Assembly (NCBI RefSeq): GCF_020966775.1
Contig: NZ_JAJKFV010000011.1
Location: 547,023-611,022, forward strand
Reading direction: 5' to 3'
Length of the DNA stretch: 64,000 nt
From: Rhodopirellula halodulae
GTDB taxonomy: Bacteria; Planctomycetota; Planctomycetia; Pirellulales; Pirellulaceae
Both the position numbers and the translations under genes were made by a program. The notes under the pieces are model-generated. The model searched no databases. It was not told the origin of the DNA and saw only the letters and a list, made by a program, of their open reading frames with translations. This document shows positions 1 through 9,614 of the stretch, piece by piece. Within the stretch, counting starts at the first letter, position 1. The number at the start of each line of letters is the position of its first letter.

Positions 1-1
1 A

Positions 2-445
2 GAGGTCTTTGCCGTCGTTCGCCGTTCCATTGCTTCCTTTCATTCGCGCGGTGATGGATCGTTTCGAGCTTGGTTGTTTCGGATCACTCGCAATTTGGTC
101 ATCAACCATCTGACTCGGTCCCAAGGGCCGATCGGGTCGGGTGACAGCCAAGTTCATCGGTGGTTGCAACAACAGCCGGATCCAACCCAAGAGACGGCAA
201 CGCTGTTTGATTTCGAACTGCGTCGTCAACAACTTCACTGGGCCGCGGATCGGGTGCAACCCAAAGTGGAACCGGACACATGGCAAGCGTTCTGGATGAC
301 CGCTGTGGAAGGGCACTCTTTCTCCGAGGTCGCTCGGTCCCTCGACAAATCGGTGGGAGCCGTGCGGATGGCAAAGTGTCGTGTGATGGCACGATTGCAA
401 AAAGAAGTCCAGCAACTTTCCAGCCAATGGGAATCCAACCAATGA
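2..445 (+). CDS. ECF sigma-70 factor, 5'-truncated by window
   Basis: The frame is open from base 2, so the start lies outside the window. It encodes the C-terminal part of an extracytoplasmic-function sigma factor, which directs RNA polymerase to a private promoter set. Visible are the end of region 2 (FRAWLFRITRN) and the region 4 helix-turn-helix (SFSEVARSLDKSVGAVRMA). The TGA stop shares bases with the ATG of the kinase gene (ATGA, 442-445), so the two are probably translated together. Sigma factor plus kinase is a common planctomycete pairing; the target genes cannot be read from the sequence. Confidence 0.9.
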   Translation, partial: EVFAVVRRSIASFHSRGDGSFRAWLFRITRNLVINHLTRSQGPIGSGDSQVHRWLQQQPDPTQETATLFDFELRRQQLHWAADRVQPKVEPDTWQAFWMTAVEGHSFSEVARSLDKSVGAVRMAKCRVMARLQKEVQQLSSQWESNQ

Positions 446-3195
446 TCGCACGACCTCCGATAAAACAGACACACCTTTCCGAAGACACGCTGCATGCCTT
501 TCTTCATGACGAACTGAAAGACGACACCCGCGAGGTCACGCAGCACATCGAAACGTGCGAACAGTGCCAACGACAAGTGGAACAATTGGCCACGAGCGGT
601 TGGAATGACGACGATCTCGGGCAGCTTCTTCGCGACCGCGGATCGGCGAATCGACTCGCCCAAGAAAACCCAACCTTGCCACCATCCGGTCGCAACGATG
701 TTGATACGGACGACTTTCTCACGAACGCAAATCTGAAACACTCAGCGGGTGCTCGGCCTCTGAGCTTTCTGGATGAGCCCACCGACGGTGACTCGATCGG
801 TCGTTTCGCACGCTATGAAATCAAAGAGATCCTCGGCCGTGGCGGCATGGGTATTGTCATGCGTGCCTTGGACACTTCCCTGGGGCGTCAATGTGCCGTG
901 AAAGTCTTGTCTCCTGAACTCGCCACTTCCGCCGCAGCTCGCAAACGTTTTTCGCGAGAGGCGCGTAGTGCGGCCGCCGTGGTGCATCCGCATGTGGTGC
1001 CCATTCAAACCGTCGACGAACACAACGGTTTGCCCTACTTGGTCATGCCGGTCGTGGAAGGACAAAGCCTGCAACAACGAGTCGAACAAGGCGGCCCGTT
1101 GTCGCCGTTGGAAGCCGTCCGCATCGCAACTCAAATCGCCGAGGGTTTGACTGCGGCCCACGAACAAGGGCTCATCCATCGCGACATCAAACCCGCCAAC
1201 ATCCTACTGGAGAACGGAGTCGAACGTGTTCAAATCACCGACTTTGGTTTGGCTCGCGCAGTTGACGACGCCAGCATGACTCGCAGCGGAGTGATCGCGG
1301 GAACGCCACAGTACATGTCACCGGAACAGGCTCATGGTGACGCGATGGATCATCGAAGCGACCTGTTTTCTTTGGGCAGTGTCATCTACTTCATGCTGAC
1401 CGGCCGCAGTCCCTTCCGAGCCGAAACCACCATGGGCGTGCTTAACCGCATCGGTAACGACGCCCCACGTTCGCTTCGTGAAATCAATGCGGAGGTTCCG
1501 GATTGGCTGGAATCATTGGTAATGCGTTTGCTCAGCAAAGATCCATCGCATCGCTACCAACGATCCGCAGACGTCGCGGAGGTTCTCAAAGGTTGGCAAG
1601 CGTATTTGCTGGATCCCACTCGCTCGCCACCCGAACCCATAAAACCCATTGCAACCAGTCCGACCAATCCCAAAGGTGGCAGAAGCTTTATCGGAACTCG
1701 TTTCCCCTGGATCTTGGCAGCCGGGATGTTCGGGTTCTTCGCATGGGCCGCGATTGTGTTGGTGTTGCAGTCGGACAATGGCACGCTCCGCATCGAAAGT
1801 CACGCGGAGCAAGATCTGCCCATCCAAGTTCGTCGTGGGGACGAAGTGGTTCAAGAGATGACCGTCACGGACGATGGACAATCGATCCAAGTCCGCTCGG
1901 GTGAATACACCGTCGAAATCGCAGGGCAATACGATGGGATCCAGATCGACAACCAACAAGTCAAGATTGAACGTGGTGATACACACGTCATCACCATTAC
2001 TCAGCAGACCAACGATCCCAATGCCCCCAATCCGTTGAGCCAAAATGCTCACCGACAAAACAAACCCGTTTCCGAGCCACCCAAAATCTCGCCTTTCACA
2101 AGAATGGTGTTTGAAGGCGGACGCGTTGTCGTTGTCTCGGACGACGAGACCTTTGAAGTCTTAGAAATTGAACGTTTTCCGATTGACGAGCTGATCGAAA
2201 AGACGCAGCGGATCTATGGTCAGAAGTGGAAAAAGCGTCTCAGCGAAGATTTACCCGAAGTCCTGGGCAATTTGGATGTCGAACCGAAGCAGACAGTGCG
2301 TCTGAAACTGAGGGCAATCGACACGGGAGACATTGAGATCACCGAAAAGATGATGACGGAAGCCAATCGCCGGCAGCTTTACATCGACAACGAACACAAC
2401 CAACCTGAAGTCGCCAAACGACTCGAGATGTCACAACTCAAGCGTGAGCCCTCCACCGACAGCGATCTCGAAAAAACCAAAAGCATCTTGCCACTTCATT
2501 GGGGTGGCACGACCTATGGCTTCCGTGTGACGATCGACAACGATGTCAAACACGAAGGCGATGCAAGCGCTTCGTTGGAAGCTCTCAACAAGGAGCGAGG
2601 TATGGGATTTGGAACCTTGGTGCAAGCGATCCGCGCGGATCGCTATGCCGGCAAACGCCTGAAATACAGCGGTTTCCTCAAGACCAAAGACGTTCGTAAT
2701 GCCGGACTTTGGATGCGAATTGACTCGGAAGAACGCGGAACAGTCGCCTTCGACAACATGGTGTCCCGCCGAATCCAAGGCACCCAAGATTGGCAACAGG
2801 TGGAGATCGTCTTGGATGTTCCCAAAGACGCCACCATCATCACGTTCGGCGCGATCATGTCCAACAAAGGCCGGCTTTGGGCAGATGACCTGTCGCTCGA
2901 TGTGGTCGATGAATCAGTGCCCGCCACTCAGCCCGAAATGAAACCCGTGAAGCAGGAAATCCAATCTCCCATGGGAATGGCGGACCAGCCTCAAAACCTC
3001 GACTTCGAAGAAGGCCCCGGGCATACCGTCTTTCGCGGAAGAAACGTTCGAGTCTTCAATCAAGCGAGCAATCAGTTTCGGCTCAATCGTCTCCCGGGCA
3101 ACTCGCGTATCCGAAAAATGCAAGACGCTGTTGAGACCTACATGTCAACGCTGCAACCACCAAGTCAGTCACAGCCAGATAATCCTCAGAAGTGA
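442..3195 (+). CDS. Zinc-finger anti-sigma-like / Ser-Thr protein kinase membrane protein
   Basis: A 917-residue protein. I take the ATG at 442 because it overlaps the sigma stop and gives the zinc-finger-like start; the frame is open further upstream. Domains in order: an anti-sigma-type HxxxCxxC finger (H35, C39, C42); a Hanks-type kinase, about residues 121-385, with a glycine loop GRGGMG, Lys154, HRDIKPAN (Asp248), DFG (Asp267) and GTPQYMSPEQ; a transmembrane helix at about 422-444; and a roughly 470-residue extracytoplasmic part whose end (GLWMRIDS ... RLWADDLSLDVV) resembles a carbohydrate-binding-like beta sandwich. It probably senses envelope signals and controls the coupled sigma factor. 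Kinase identity is certain; the partner is inferred. Confidence 0.92.
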   Translation: MIARPPIKQTHLSEDTLHAFLHDELKDDTREVTQHIETCEQCQRQVEQLATSGWNDDDLGQLLRDRGSANRLAQENPTLPPSGRNDVDTDDFLTNANLKHSAGARPLSFLDEPTDGDSIGRFARYEIKEILGRGGMGIVMRALDTSLGRQCAVKVLSPELATSAAARKRFSREARSAAAVVHPHVVPIQTVDEHNGLPYLVMPVVEGQSLQQRVEQGGPLSPLEAVRIATQIAEGLTAAHEQGLIHRDIKPANILLENGVERVQITDFGLARAVDDASMTRSGVIAGTPQYMSPEQAHGDAMDHRSDLFSLGSVIYFMLTGRSPFRAETTMGVLNRIGNDAPRSLREINAEVPDWLESLVMRLLSKDPSHRYQRSADVAEVLKGWQAYLLDPTRSPPEPIKPIATSPTNPKGGRSFIGTRFPWILAAGMFGFFAWAAIVLVLQSDNGTLRIESHAEQDLPIQVRRGDEVVQEMTVTDDGQSIQVRSGEYTVEIAGQYDGIQIDNQQVKIERGDTHVITITQQTNDPNAPNPLSQNAHRQNKPVSEPPKISPFTRMVFEGGRVVVVSDDETFEVLEIERFPIDELIEKTQRIYGQKWKKRLSEDLPEVLGNLDVEPKQTVRLKLRAIDTGDIEITEKMMTEANRRQLYIDNEHNQPEVAKRLEMSQLKREPSTDSDLEKTKSILPLHWGGTTYGFRVTIDNDVKHEGDASASLEALNKERGMGFGTLVQAIRADRYAGKRLKYSGFLKTKDVRNAGLWMRIDSEERGTVAFDNMVSRRIQGTQDWQQVEIVLDVPKDATIITFGAIMSNKGRLWADDLSLDVVDESVPATQPEMKPVKQEIQSPMGMADQPQNLDFEEGPGHTVFRGRNVRVFNQASNQFRLNRLPGNSRIRKMQDAVETYMSTLQPPSQSQPDNPQK

Positions 3196-3219
3196 GGCTT
3201 TGCACAACGGTTGATCATT

Positions 3220-3281
3220 GTCGCCTTTCGCTTAGCAAAAGCTGCGTCCCTCAACGCCACTTCTGCGGAGCAGAAGGCGAC
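3220..3281. repeat. Small palindromic intergenic element
   Basis: Arms GTCGCCTT (3220-3227) and AAGGCGAC (3274-3281) enclose about 46 bases between two convergent genes. The right arm includes the stop codon of the minus-strand methyltransferase. It could be a REP-like dispersed element or serve as a weak bidirectional terminator; there is no T-run. Confidence 0.45.
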
Positions 3282-4324
3282 TATGGTTTGAACCGCTCCA
3301 CTGCATCAACAGATGTTTCACTTGGACTGGAAAGCCTCATCAAAGTCGTTCTAGACGCCAGATGCGCCCCCGGCCAACGTGGAACCCACAACGCAACTTC
3401 ATTCTGATACCGCAGGTAGTCTTCGCCGAAACGAAGCTTGAGATCGCGTTCTTCCACCGGTCGGACCAGCAGGTGCCACACGACCGCGCCGGTGAACGCG
3501 TAGGCAATCACGAACCAACTGCCCAAGTACCAACCCACGGCGATGCCTTGTCCGATCCCGGCAACCGCCATTGGGTTCCGGACCAAACGGTAAGGCCCCT
3601 CAACCACCAACTTTGACGCGGTGGCGGTTGGCAGCGGTGTTGCCTCGCCTCCAACGGACATGCTGATCCCGCTCCATAGCCCTAAGACCGATGCGACCAG
3701 AAATCCACCGATGGCCACCGGTTCTTGCAATGGATGCTGGAACCGTGTTACACCCATCGTGAGCTGCCATTCCAGCAACCCCATCGGCAGCACCCACAGG
3801 AACGTGCTCCAAAAGATCGCTGTCTGAGCAAGCGTGCAAACGATCGCTCGACGAGGCAACATGCACGTCGTTCGAATCGTGGCGGGCTGTCCGTCTCTGC
3901 CGTGAATGGTTGCCATGGCCAACGATAGGCCCGCCATGCTGATCATCAGTGACGAACCAACCCACGCCTCACCGGTCCAAGCACTGACCGCGACGCAAAC
4001 CAAGGTGGGATACCAAACCGTCGCTGCAACCGACCAAACCGCGATGGATGCCCAAGCAGACTGCCTCATGACCAACAGGGCCGCCAAAGCCGAACCGGCA
4101 ACGATCAATCCTCCGTCCGCCAATCCAAACACCCACAACGATTCCACCGGCCAACGTTCCGGCCAAAACCAACGGATGCTGGCGGGAAACAGGATCAGCA
4201 TCCCCCACCAAATCAACGTACTCGCGGCCTGCACAACCAGATAACCGGCCACGATTCGACGTGCCCATCCGCCGTCCGACACTGTCGCGTTCTGCTGACG
4301 GCTGATGGTCGTGGGCGACTCCAT
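3281..4324 (-). CDS. Isoprenylcysteine carboxyl methyltransferase-like membrane protein
   Basis: Polytopic membrane protein of about 347 residues from the ATG at 4324 (a TTG at 4366 would add 14). The C-terminal third has the ICMT/phospholipid methyltransferase signature: GPYRLVRNPM, then RPVEERDLKLRFGEDYLRY, the part that binds S-adenosylmethionine and the substrate in the family. The N-terminal half is extra hydrophobic segments of unknown role, longer than the usual roughly 200-residue ICMT-like proteins. Bacterial members often have unknown substrates. Convergent with the kinase gene, so independently transcribed. Confidence 0.8.
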   Translation of the reverse strand: MESPTTISRQQNATVSDGGWARRIVAGYLVVQAASTLIWWGMLILFPASIRWFWPERWPVESLWVFGLADGGLIVAGSALAALLVMRQSAWASIAVWSVAATVWYPTLVCVAVSAWTGEAWVGSSLMISMAGLSLAMATIHGRDGQPATIRTTCMLPRRAIVCTLAQTAIFWSTFLWVLPMGLLEWQLTMGVTRFQHPLQEPVAIGGFLVASVLGLWSGISMSVGGEATPLPTATASKLVVEGPYRLVRNPMAVAGIGQGIAVGWYLGSWFVIAYAFTGAVVWHLLVRPVEERDLKLRFGEDYLRYQNEVALWVPRWPGAHLASRTTLMRLSSPSETSVDAVERFKP

Positions 4325-4848
4325 CGATGGCTCGGGAACGGAAGAAATGAATGTGCTTTGCGGCAAAGGTGTCGTTTCGATGACCGCAAATTCGATCGAA
4401 ACCTAACGTCATTTTGTCGCAGCAATGTCCAGCGGCCCGCGGTCACTCGCTTGTTCTGCCGAGCGTCCTGGCCGCTTCGAGAAACCGCGGTGCAGGCCAT
4501 CTCGGTCCCCCAAAAGACCGTTTTCACTCGGCAAAACACTGGTAAACGCGGGGGAACGGCCACGATCGAGTCCTCTAAGGGACCGCAAATCCAAACCGGT
4601 TGGGTCAAACCAAGACCTGATTCGGCCGCCCCTCGGCGGACAACTCAGCACAAAAAAGCATCGAGCCAACGAAACCACTTCATTGACACCTCAAGACATT
4701 CCGATACATTGACCTGTGAGGTCGCGTCACCGGACCGGAGATTCGCGAGACTGGGGATCCCAAGTTCCAAACGGTGCCTCTCGTCACGACAAACACATCA
4801 AAACATCTCGACCTTTCCACTTTCTGTTGTTTTCGCGGTTGATGAACC
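4325..4848. other. Intergenic region without a gene
   Basis: About 520 bases between divergent genes. No supported reading frame or RNA gene was found. The only signal is a promoter-like pair near 4683-4710 facing the sulfur cluster. Confidence 0.5.
4683..4710 (+). promoter_or_regulatory. Candidate sigma-70 promoter for the sulfur/redox cluster
   Basis: TTGACA at 4683-4688 and TACATT at 4705-4710 with a 16-base spacer, about 140 bases before the TauE/SafE gene. The match to the -35 box is perfect; the -10 is weak. Planctomycete promoter rules are poorly known, so this is tentative. Confidence 0.4.
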
Positions 4849-5673
4849 ATGTCCGGACTCGAGGTCCTATTCGGTTGCATCGTTGGATTCGCCTTGGGCT
4901 TGACCGGCGGAGGAGGCGGAATCTTTGCCGTCCCGTTGTTGGTGTACGGGCTTTCGATCGCTCCACGCGAAGCGGTTGGAATCTCGTTGGCTTCCGTTGG
5001 AGGAACCGCTTTGTCGGGTGCCGTCCCAAGATTGATTCGCGGTGAGGTGGAGCTGCGAACCGGATTGCTTTTCGCCATCTCGGGAATGCTGGGGGCTCCC
5101 GTTGGCAGCTACCTGTCGACGTTGGTTCCCGAGAACGTGCTTCTGATTTTGTTCGCTTGCCTGATGTGCGTTGTCGCTCATCGCATGTGGGTCAAAGCCG
5201 CTCACCCTCAGTTGGCAACCGGAACCTGCTCCACCGAAGGCAAACCAAGAGTCGATCGATCGGCGTGTCAGCGCGATGCCGACGGCCAGCTTCGATTGAC
5301 CTCGCGTTGCGCCCGATTGTTGATCGTTGTCGGTTTGGTCACGGGAGTGCTGTCAGGTCTTTTCGGAGTCGGCGGTGGATTTGTGATTGTTCCCGCGTTG
5401 GTGCTCTTCAGCGGGATGGCCATTCACTCCGCGGTGGCAACGTCGTTGTTTGTGGTTGTCTTGATCAGCATCAGCGGTGTTTCCTCCCATTTGATCGCCG
5501 GCAATGAACTCTCAAGCACAACCGCCGCGTTATTCACAGCGGGTGGACTCGTTGGCATGCAATTTGGAGGCTTCGTCGCGAAACACCTTCATGGTTCCAC
5601 GTTGCAGAAAACTTTCGCGATCGCGGTCATCGTGGTCGCATGCTTTGTCATTTTGAAATCGGTCGTTGCGTAA
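4849..5673 (+). CDS. Sulfite exporter TauE/SafE family permease
   Basis: A 274-residue integral membrane protein of the TauE/SafE (DUF81) family, which moves sulfur anions or organosulfur compounds across the inner membrane. The two homologous halves each carry the glycine-rich signature: GLTGGGGGIFAVPLLV near residue 15 and GLFGVGGGFVIVPALV near residue 170. A hydrophilic linker with three Cys lies between the halves (about 115-145). It is followed after about 34 bases by the MBL/rhodanese gene, so the likely role is export of sulfite or thiosulfate made by that enzyme. Confidence 0.92.
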   Translation: MSGLEVLFGCIVGFALGLTGGGGGIFAVPLLVYGLSIAPREAVGISLASVGGTALSGAVPRLIRGEVELRTGLLFAISGMLGAPVGSYLSTLVPENVLLILFACLMCVVAHRMWVKAAHPQLATGTCSTEGKPRVDRSACQRDADGQLRLTSRCARLLIVVGLVTGVLSGLFGVGGGFVIVPALVLFSGMAIHSAVATSLFVVVLISISGVSSHLIAGNELSSTTAALFTAGGLVGMQFGGFVAKHLHGSTLQKTFAIAVIVVACFVILKSVVA

Positions 5674-5707
5674 GTCCACCTGGACATCCTCACTTGGAGA
5701 GAAACCT

Positions 5708-7135
5708 ATGTTGCTGAAATACTTTTACGACTCCAAATTGGCTCATGCCTCGTACATGGTCGGATGTCAAAAAACCCAAGAAGCAGTGATCGTGGATCCG
5801 GGGCGTCGAATCGAACGTTACCTCGAGATGGCAGAACGCGAAGGTCTGCAAATCACCGCCGTCGCGGAAACTCATATCCATGCGGATTACGTCTCCGGAG
5901 CCCGTGAACTGGCGGACCGAGTGGGTGCCAAGCTTTTTGTGTCCGACGCCGGCCCCCAGGATTGGAAGTACGAGTATGTGAGTGGCTATCCCCACCAACT
6001 CTTGACCGATGGCGATACATTTCGGATTGGCGAGATTGGATTCGAAACGATGCACACGCCCGGACACACTCCGGAGAGCCTCTCGTTCTTGTTGACGGAT
6101 CGAGGTGGCGGCGCAGCGACACCAATGGGAATTTTCACCGGTGACTTCGTCTTCGTGGGATCGATCGGCCGCCCTGACTTGCTCGAGGAAGCCGCGGGAA
6201 TGATGGACACGGCGGAACCGGGAGCAAGGGACTTGTTCGCCTCCATCAAACGATTTTTCGAATTGCCTGATCACTTACAGGTGTGGCCCGCCCACGGTGC
6301 CGGAAGTGCCTGCGGCAAAGGTCTGGGTGCGATCCCTTCCTCCACCGTCGGATACGAAAAACGCTACAACCCCGCGTTGCAGTTCGACGACGAAGAGGAA
6401 TTCGTTCAGTACATCTTGGCCGACCAACCCGAAGCTCCGAAATACTTCGCGGTGATGAAACGAGTCAACAAGGAAGGCCCCAAAATCCTGGGCGCGGACC
6501 ATCACCACGAGATGCTTTCACTGGACCGTTTGGATGACTCACTCGAAAACGGTGTGGTGGTCGATCTGCGATCGTCCGATGCGTTTGCAAACGAGCATGT
6601 GCCGGGATCCATCAACATCCCCATCGAAATGCTTTCGCCCTGGGCCGGCTGGTTGGTCGACTACGACAAACCTGTGTCTCTGATCTGCAAACCAGAGGAA
6701 CTGGAGGAAGCCGCACGCGTTCTGCACGCGATCGGTTGCGATCACATTGCCGGCGGCTTCGATGCCTCCGCAATCTTAGGGAGCGGCCGGGCCACTGAAT
6801 CTTATGAAACAGCAACCCCAGAAGATCTTGCCGACGCCATCCGAGGTGGCGAAGTCACTTTGATCGATGTCCGCTCGCAAGAGGAATGGGACGAAGGACA
6901 CATTGAGCAAGCGACGCACCATTTCTTGGGCCGACTTCCTGACACCCTCGGGCAGATTCCCCGCGAGACCAAAGTGGTGACGCAATGCCGCAGCGGAGCC
7001 CGCGCCGCCATCGCAGCCAGTGTTCTGCAATCCAAAGGATACAAGGACGTCGCCAATTTGACCGGAGGCTACATGGCTTGGAAACAAGCGGAACTGCCCA
7101 CCGTCCACCAACAGCCCGCTTCGTCAACTGCTTGA
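5708..7135 (+). CDS. MBL-fold persulfide dioxygenase-like protein with two rhodanese domains
   Basis: 475 residues from the ATG at 5708, preceded by GGAGAG (a frame upstream is open to 5666). The N-terminal metallo-beta-lactamase domain has THIHADYVSG and HTPGHTPESLSF metal ligands of the ETHE1/sulfur dioxygenase group, which oxidises glutathione persulfide to sulfite. Two rhodanese domains follow. The second is canonical (active loop QCRSGARA, Cys near residue 427); the first has only CKPEE where the loop should be and may be inactive. Fits sulfide or thiosulfate turnover together with the adjacent TauE exporter. Confidence 0.9.
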   Translation: MLLKYFYDSKLAHASYMVGCQKTQEAVIVDPGRRIERYLEMAEREGLQITAVAETHIHADYVSGARELADRVGAKLFVSDAGPQDWKYEYVSGYPHQLLTDGDTFRIGEIGFETMHTPGHTPESLSFLLTDRGGGAATPMGIFTGDFVFVGSIGRPDLLEEAAGMMDTAEPGARDLFASIKRFFELPDHLQVWPAHGAGSACGKGLGAIPSSTVGYEKRYNPALQFDDEEEFVQYILADQPEAPKYFAVMKRVNKEGPKILGADHHHEMLSLDRLDDSLENGVVVDLRSSDAFANEHVPGSINIPIEMLSPWAGWLVDYDKPVSLICKPEELEEAARVLHAIGCDHIAGGFDASAILGSGRATESYETATPEDLADAIRGGEVTLIDVRSQEEWDEGHIEQATHHFLGRLPDTLGQIPRETKVVTQCRSGARAAIAASVLQSKGYKDVANLTGGYMAWKQAELPTVHQQPASSTA

Positions 7136-7256
7136 TTGTGCCAAGCAAGCTGGAGCCTACACATTGTCACAACCAAACAACTCTGTGAGGCAAATGCTTG
7201 ACACCTTTCTTCGACCTCCGACTTCCATTTGCTCCTTCCCCACTCAGGCCGCTCCA

Positions 7257-8363
7257 ATGAACACCCCGTTGCGATTTTCTTTTGTCCTGCTTTCTACTTT
7301 GCTCCTTTCGGTTTCGTCCGCGGCACAAGAAAACACGCCAGGTTTTCGAGGTGGCCGAGGCCCCGGATTCGGACAGGGCATGGGACGGGGGCCGCGAGGG
7401 GGTCGCGGAATGGGGCCCGGTCGGGCTGCTGGCAACGAGTCACCTCACGCGGACAACCAACACGGCCACGACGAACGTCATGATGCCGACCACGAGGTGT
7501 TTCAATACCTCCTGCAAAACCACGACAAGATCAAACGCACCGTGAAGGAGCTTCCCAACGGTGTGGAGACCCTGACGCAATCCGACGTTCCAGACATTGC
7601 AGATAAGATCAAGGAACATGTGCACTGGATGGAGGATCGCATTGAGAACACAAATCCGATCCGGATGCGTGATCCGTTGTTTGCCGAATTGTTTCAACAC
7701 ACGGACAAGATTCAGATGAGACACGAAGAGACGGAAACGGGGGTGCGTGTCATTGAAACGTCCGACGATCCTTACGTGGCCGACCTGATCCAAGCCCACG
7801 CGAAGGTGGTCTCGGGCTTTGTCGAACGAGGTTTTGCGGAGGCGATGAAGAACCACGCCGTACCTGGTAAACCAGCTCGTGATTTCAAAACGACTGCGAC
7901 TCCCGCGATTGCAGGTGTCGGCGAGATTGTCCGCTTACCCGATGCGTCCCAGCAACCTCGACCAGGAACCAAACTCTTGGTCGATCTGACTCGGGGAGCC
8001 AACCCGAACGACGTCAATCCGGCACTGAAGAAACTTGCGAAGTACCTCAACATCTGGGCAGGTGCGGGAGAGGAACCCGCCAGCCTTCAATTGGCGGTGG
8101 TGTTCCACGGTGACGCAACGCTTGTCGTTCTCGAACCAGGTGCCTACGCGGCCAAGTTCCAAACCGATGACAATCCGAATCTCTCGTTACTGCGAAAACT
8201 TCACGAGGCCGGAGTGGACATGTATGTCTGTGGCCAATCGTTGATTTCGAGTGGCGGTCAACCCGATGAGGTGGTCGTGTTCGTGGAAACCGCAGTTTCA
8301 GCCGTGACTTCCGTTGCCAACCTGCAAGCGGACGGCTTCGCTTACCTCCCGCTCGGGAATTGA
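7257..8363 (+). CDS. Secreted DsrE-like domain protein with Gly/Arg- and His-rich N-terminus
   Basis: 368 residues from the ATG at 7257, chosen because it starts a good signal peptide (MNTPLRFSFVLLSTLLLSVS). After cleavage comes a Gly/Arg-rich stretch (about 27-60), a His/Asp-rich stretch, a helical middle with several His residues, and a C-terminal domain (about 250-368) with the DsrE/DsrF pattern (LQLAVVFHGDA ... LHEAGVDMYVCGQSL), including a Cys at the position used for persulfide transfer in DsrE relatives. Probably a periplasmic sulfur-handling protein; the middle region is unrecognised. Confidence 0.75.
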   Translation: MNTPLRFSFVLLSTLLLSVSSAAQENTPGFRGGRGPGFGQGMGRGPRGGRGMGPGRAAGNESPHADNQHGHDERHDADHEVFQYLLQNHDKIKRTVKELPNGVETLTQSDVPDIADKIKEHVHWMEDRIENTNPIRMRDPLFAELFQHTDKIQMRHEETETGVRVIETSDDPYVADLIQAHAKVVSGFVERGFAEAMKNHAVPGKPARDFKTTATPAIAGVGEIVRLPDASQQPRPGTKLLVDLTRGANPNDVNPALKKLAKYLNIWAGAGEEPASLQLAVVFHGDATLVVLEPGAYAAKFQTDDNPNLSLLRKLHEAGVDMYVCGQSLISSGGQPDEVVVFVETAVSAVTSVANLQADGFAYLPLGN

Positions 8364-8394
8364 GACACCGAGATATTGAATGAGGAGACAACCC

Positions 8395-9009
8395 ATGACA
8401 CTCAAAACAACACTTCTTCCCGCAGGCATCTCGCTCGTCTTAGTTTGGACAATCGGATGTCGCCCCGCATCGCAGGCCACCTCGTCCAACACGCAGTCCG
8501 CCGACCAATCCGACATTGTGATTGCCGCGGATCAGGTCCCCAGCGAAGCGAATCGACAAGCCATGCTGCAAGCCAAAGACGACCTCTTTCAAAGCCTGTC
8601 GGGACGTTTGAAAGAAGTCATGAGTGGCCAAGGACCGACCGCGGCCATTTCAGTTTGCAAAAACGAGGCGACTCAGATCGCAAAGGAAGTCAGTGAGAAA
8701 CACGGATTGCAGATTGGACGCACCGGCGTGCGTTTGAGAAACCCGAACAACCAACCGCCGAAGTGGGCGAAAGAACTGACAGACAACCAGGTCGATGAAC
8801 CAACGTTCGTTTCCCTCAGCAATGGCAACGCCGCGGCGCTGCTTCCAATCAAGTTGCAATCACAATGTCTGATGTGCCACGGCCCCCGCGACGAAATCGC
8901 TCCAATCATCCAAGAACAACTGACCAAGCTCTACCCGGACGATCGGGCGACGGGCTTTCGTGAAGGAGAACTCCGCGGTTGGTTTTGGGTGGAGATGCCA
9001 ACAAGCTAA
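8395..9009 (+). CDS. DUF3365 (Tll0287-like) c-type haem lipoprotein
   Basis: 204 residues; the ATG at 8395 has GAGGAG eight bases upstream. The N-terminus is a lipoprotein signal (lipobox VWTIGC). The rest matches the DUF3365/Tll0287-like fold, a periplasmic haem-binding redox or sensor domain, with one CLMCH haem c site near residue 160 and the typical helical start (QAKDDLFQSLSGRLKE). Lies in the middle of the sulfur cluster, where it may carry electrons or sense redox state. Confidence 0.85.
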   Translation: MTLKTTLLPAGISLVLVWTIGCRPASQATSSNTQSADQSDIVIAADQVPSEANRQAMLQAKDDLFQSLSGRLKEVMSGQGPTAAISVCKNEATQIAKEVSEKHGLQIGRTGVRLRNPNNQPPKWAKELTDNQVDEPTFVSLSNGNAAALLPIKLQSQCLMCHGPRDEIAPIIQEQLTKLYPDDRATGFREGELRGWFWVEMPTS

Positions 9010-9074
9010 ATTCAAACTCACAAACTGTCTGCTCGCTTCAGTCGACATTCCTGCTTTCTTAAGACACTCAACCA

Positions 9075-9614
9075 ATGCACTTACGACCGACCTCATTCTT
9101 CTTCGTGGCAACCATGGTGTTGCCGTTTTTGGCCTCCAATGAGGCTCATGCTCAACTGGGTGGCTTGTTCGGTGGTGGCCCAAAAATCGAAACGGTCGAC
9201 ACCAGCACGGTCGCCAAAATGCTTGCGTCACAACGTGCGGCAGAAAAGGAAGCGAAGGAAGCTCGGAAACCCTCTCCCGCCGCGAATTTTGTTTTGGTCG
9301 ATGTGCGAAGCGAGGCCGAGGTCAACGTCTCTGTGATTCCAGGTGCCATCACGAAGCGGGAATTCGAACAGAACCGCGAAAAGTACTCGGGCCGAGTGGT
9401 CATTCCTTACTGCACCGTGGGTGGTCGCAGTGGTGCTTATGCCAAACAACTCGCCAAAGAAAATGTGTCCGTCAAAAACTACAAGGGCAGCATTCTAAAA
9501 TGGATCGACGCAGAATTGCCGCTGGTGACACTGGACGGGAAACCCACCCATCGCGTGCATACCTATAGCGATCGCTACAAGGTTCCGTCGAAGTACGAAC
9601 AAGTCACGCAATGA
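9075..9614 (+). CDS. Secreted single-domain rhodanese-like protein
   Basis: 179 residues with a cleavable signal peptide ending near AHAQ. The rhodanese core is clear: FVLVDVRSEAEVNVSVIPGA, and a catalytic loop CTVGGRSG with Cys near residue 112 (the loop is one residue longer than the usual CxxGxRS form). Such proteins move sulfane sulfur between donors. The stop overlaps the ATG of the FAD oxidoreductase (ATGA at 9611-9614), which indicates linked function. Confidence 0.88.
   Translation: MHLRPTSFFFVATMVLPFLASNEAHAQLGGLFGGGPKIETVDTSTVAKMLASQRAAEKEAKEARKPSPAANFVLVDVRSEAEVNVSVIPGAITKREFEQNREKYSGRVVIPYCTVGGRSGAYAKQLAKENVSVKNYKGSILKWIDAELPLVTLDGKPTHRVHTYSDRYKVPSKYEQVTQ

Noticed and set aside
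102-488. Long antisense ORF opposite the sigma factor gene
   Set aside because: Shadow of a high-GC coding region; no domain, and the plus strand carries a clear sigma factor.
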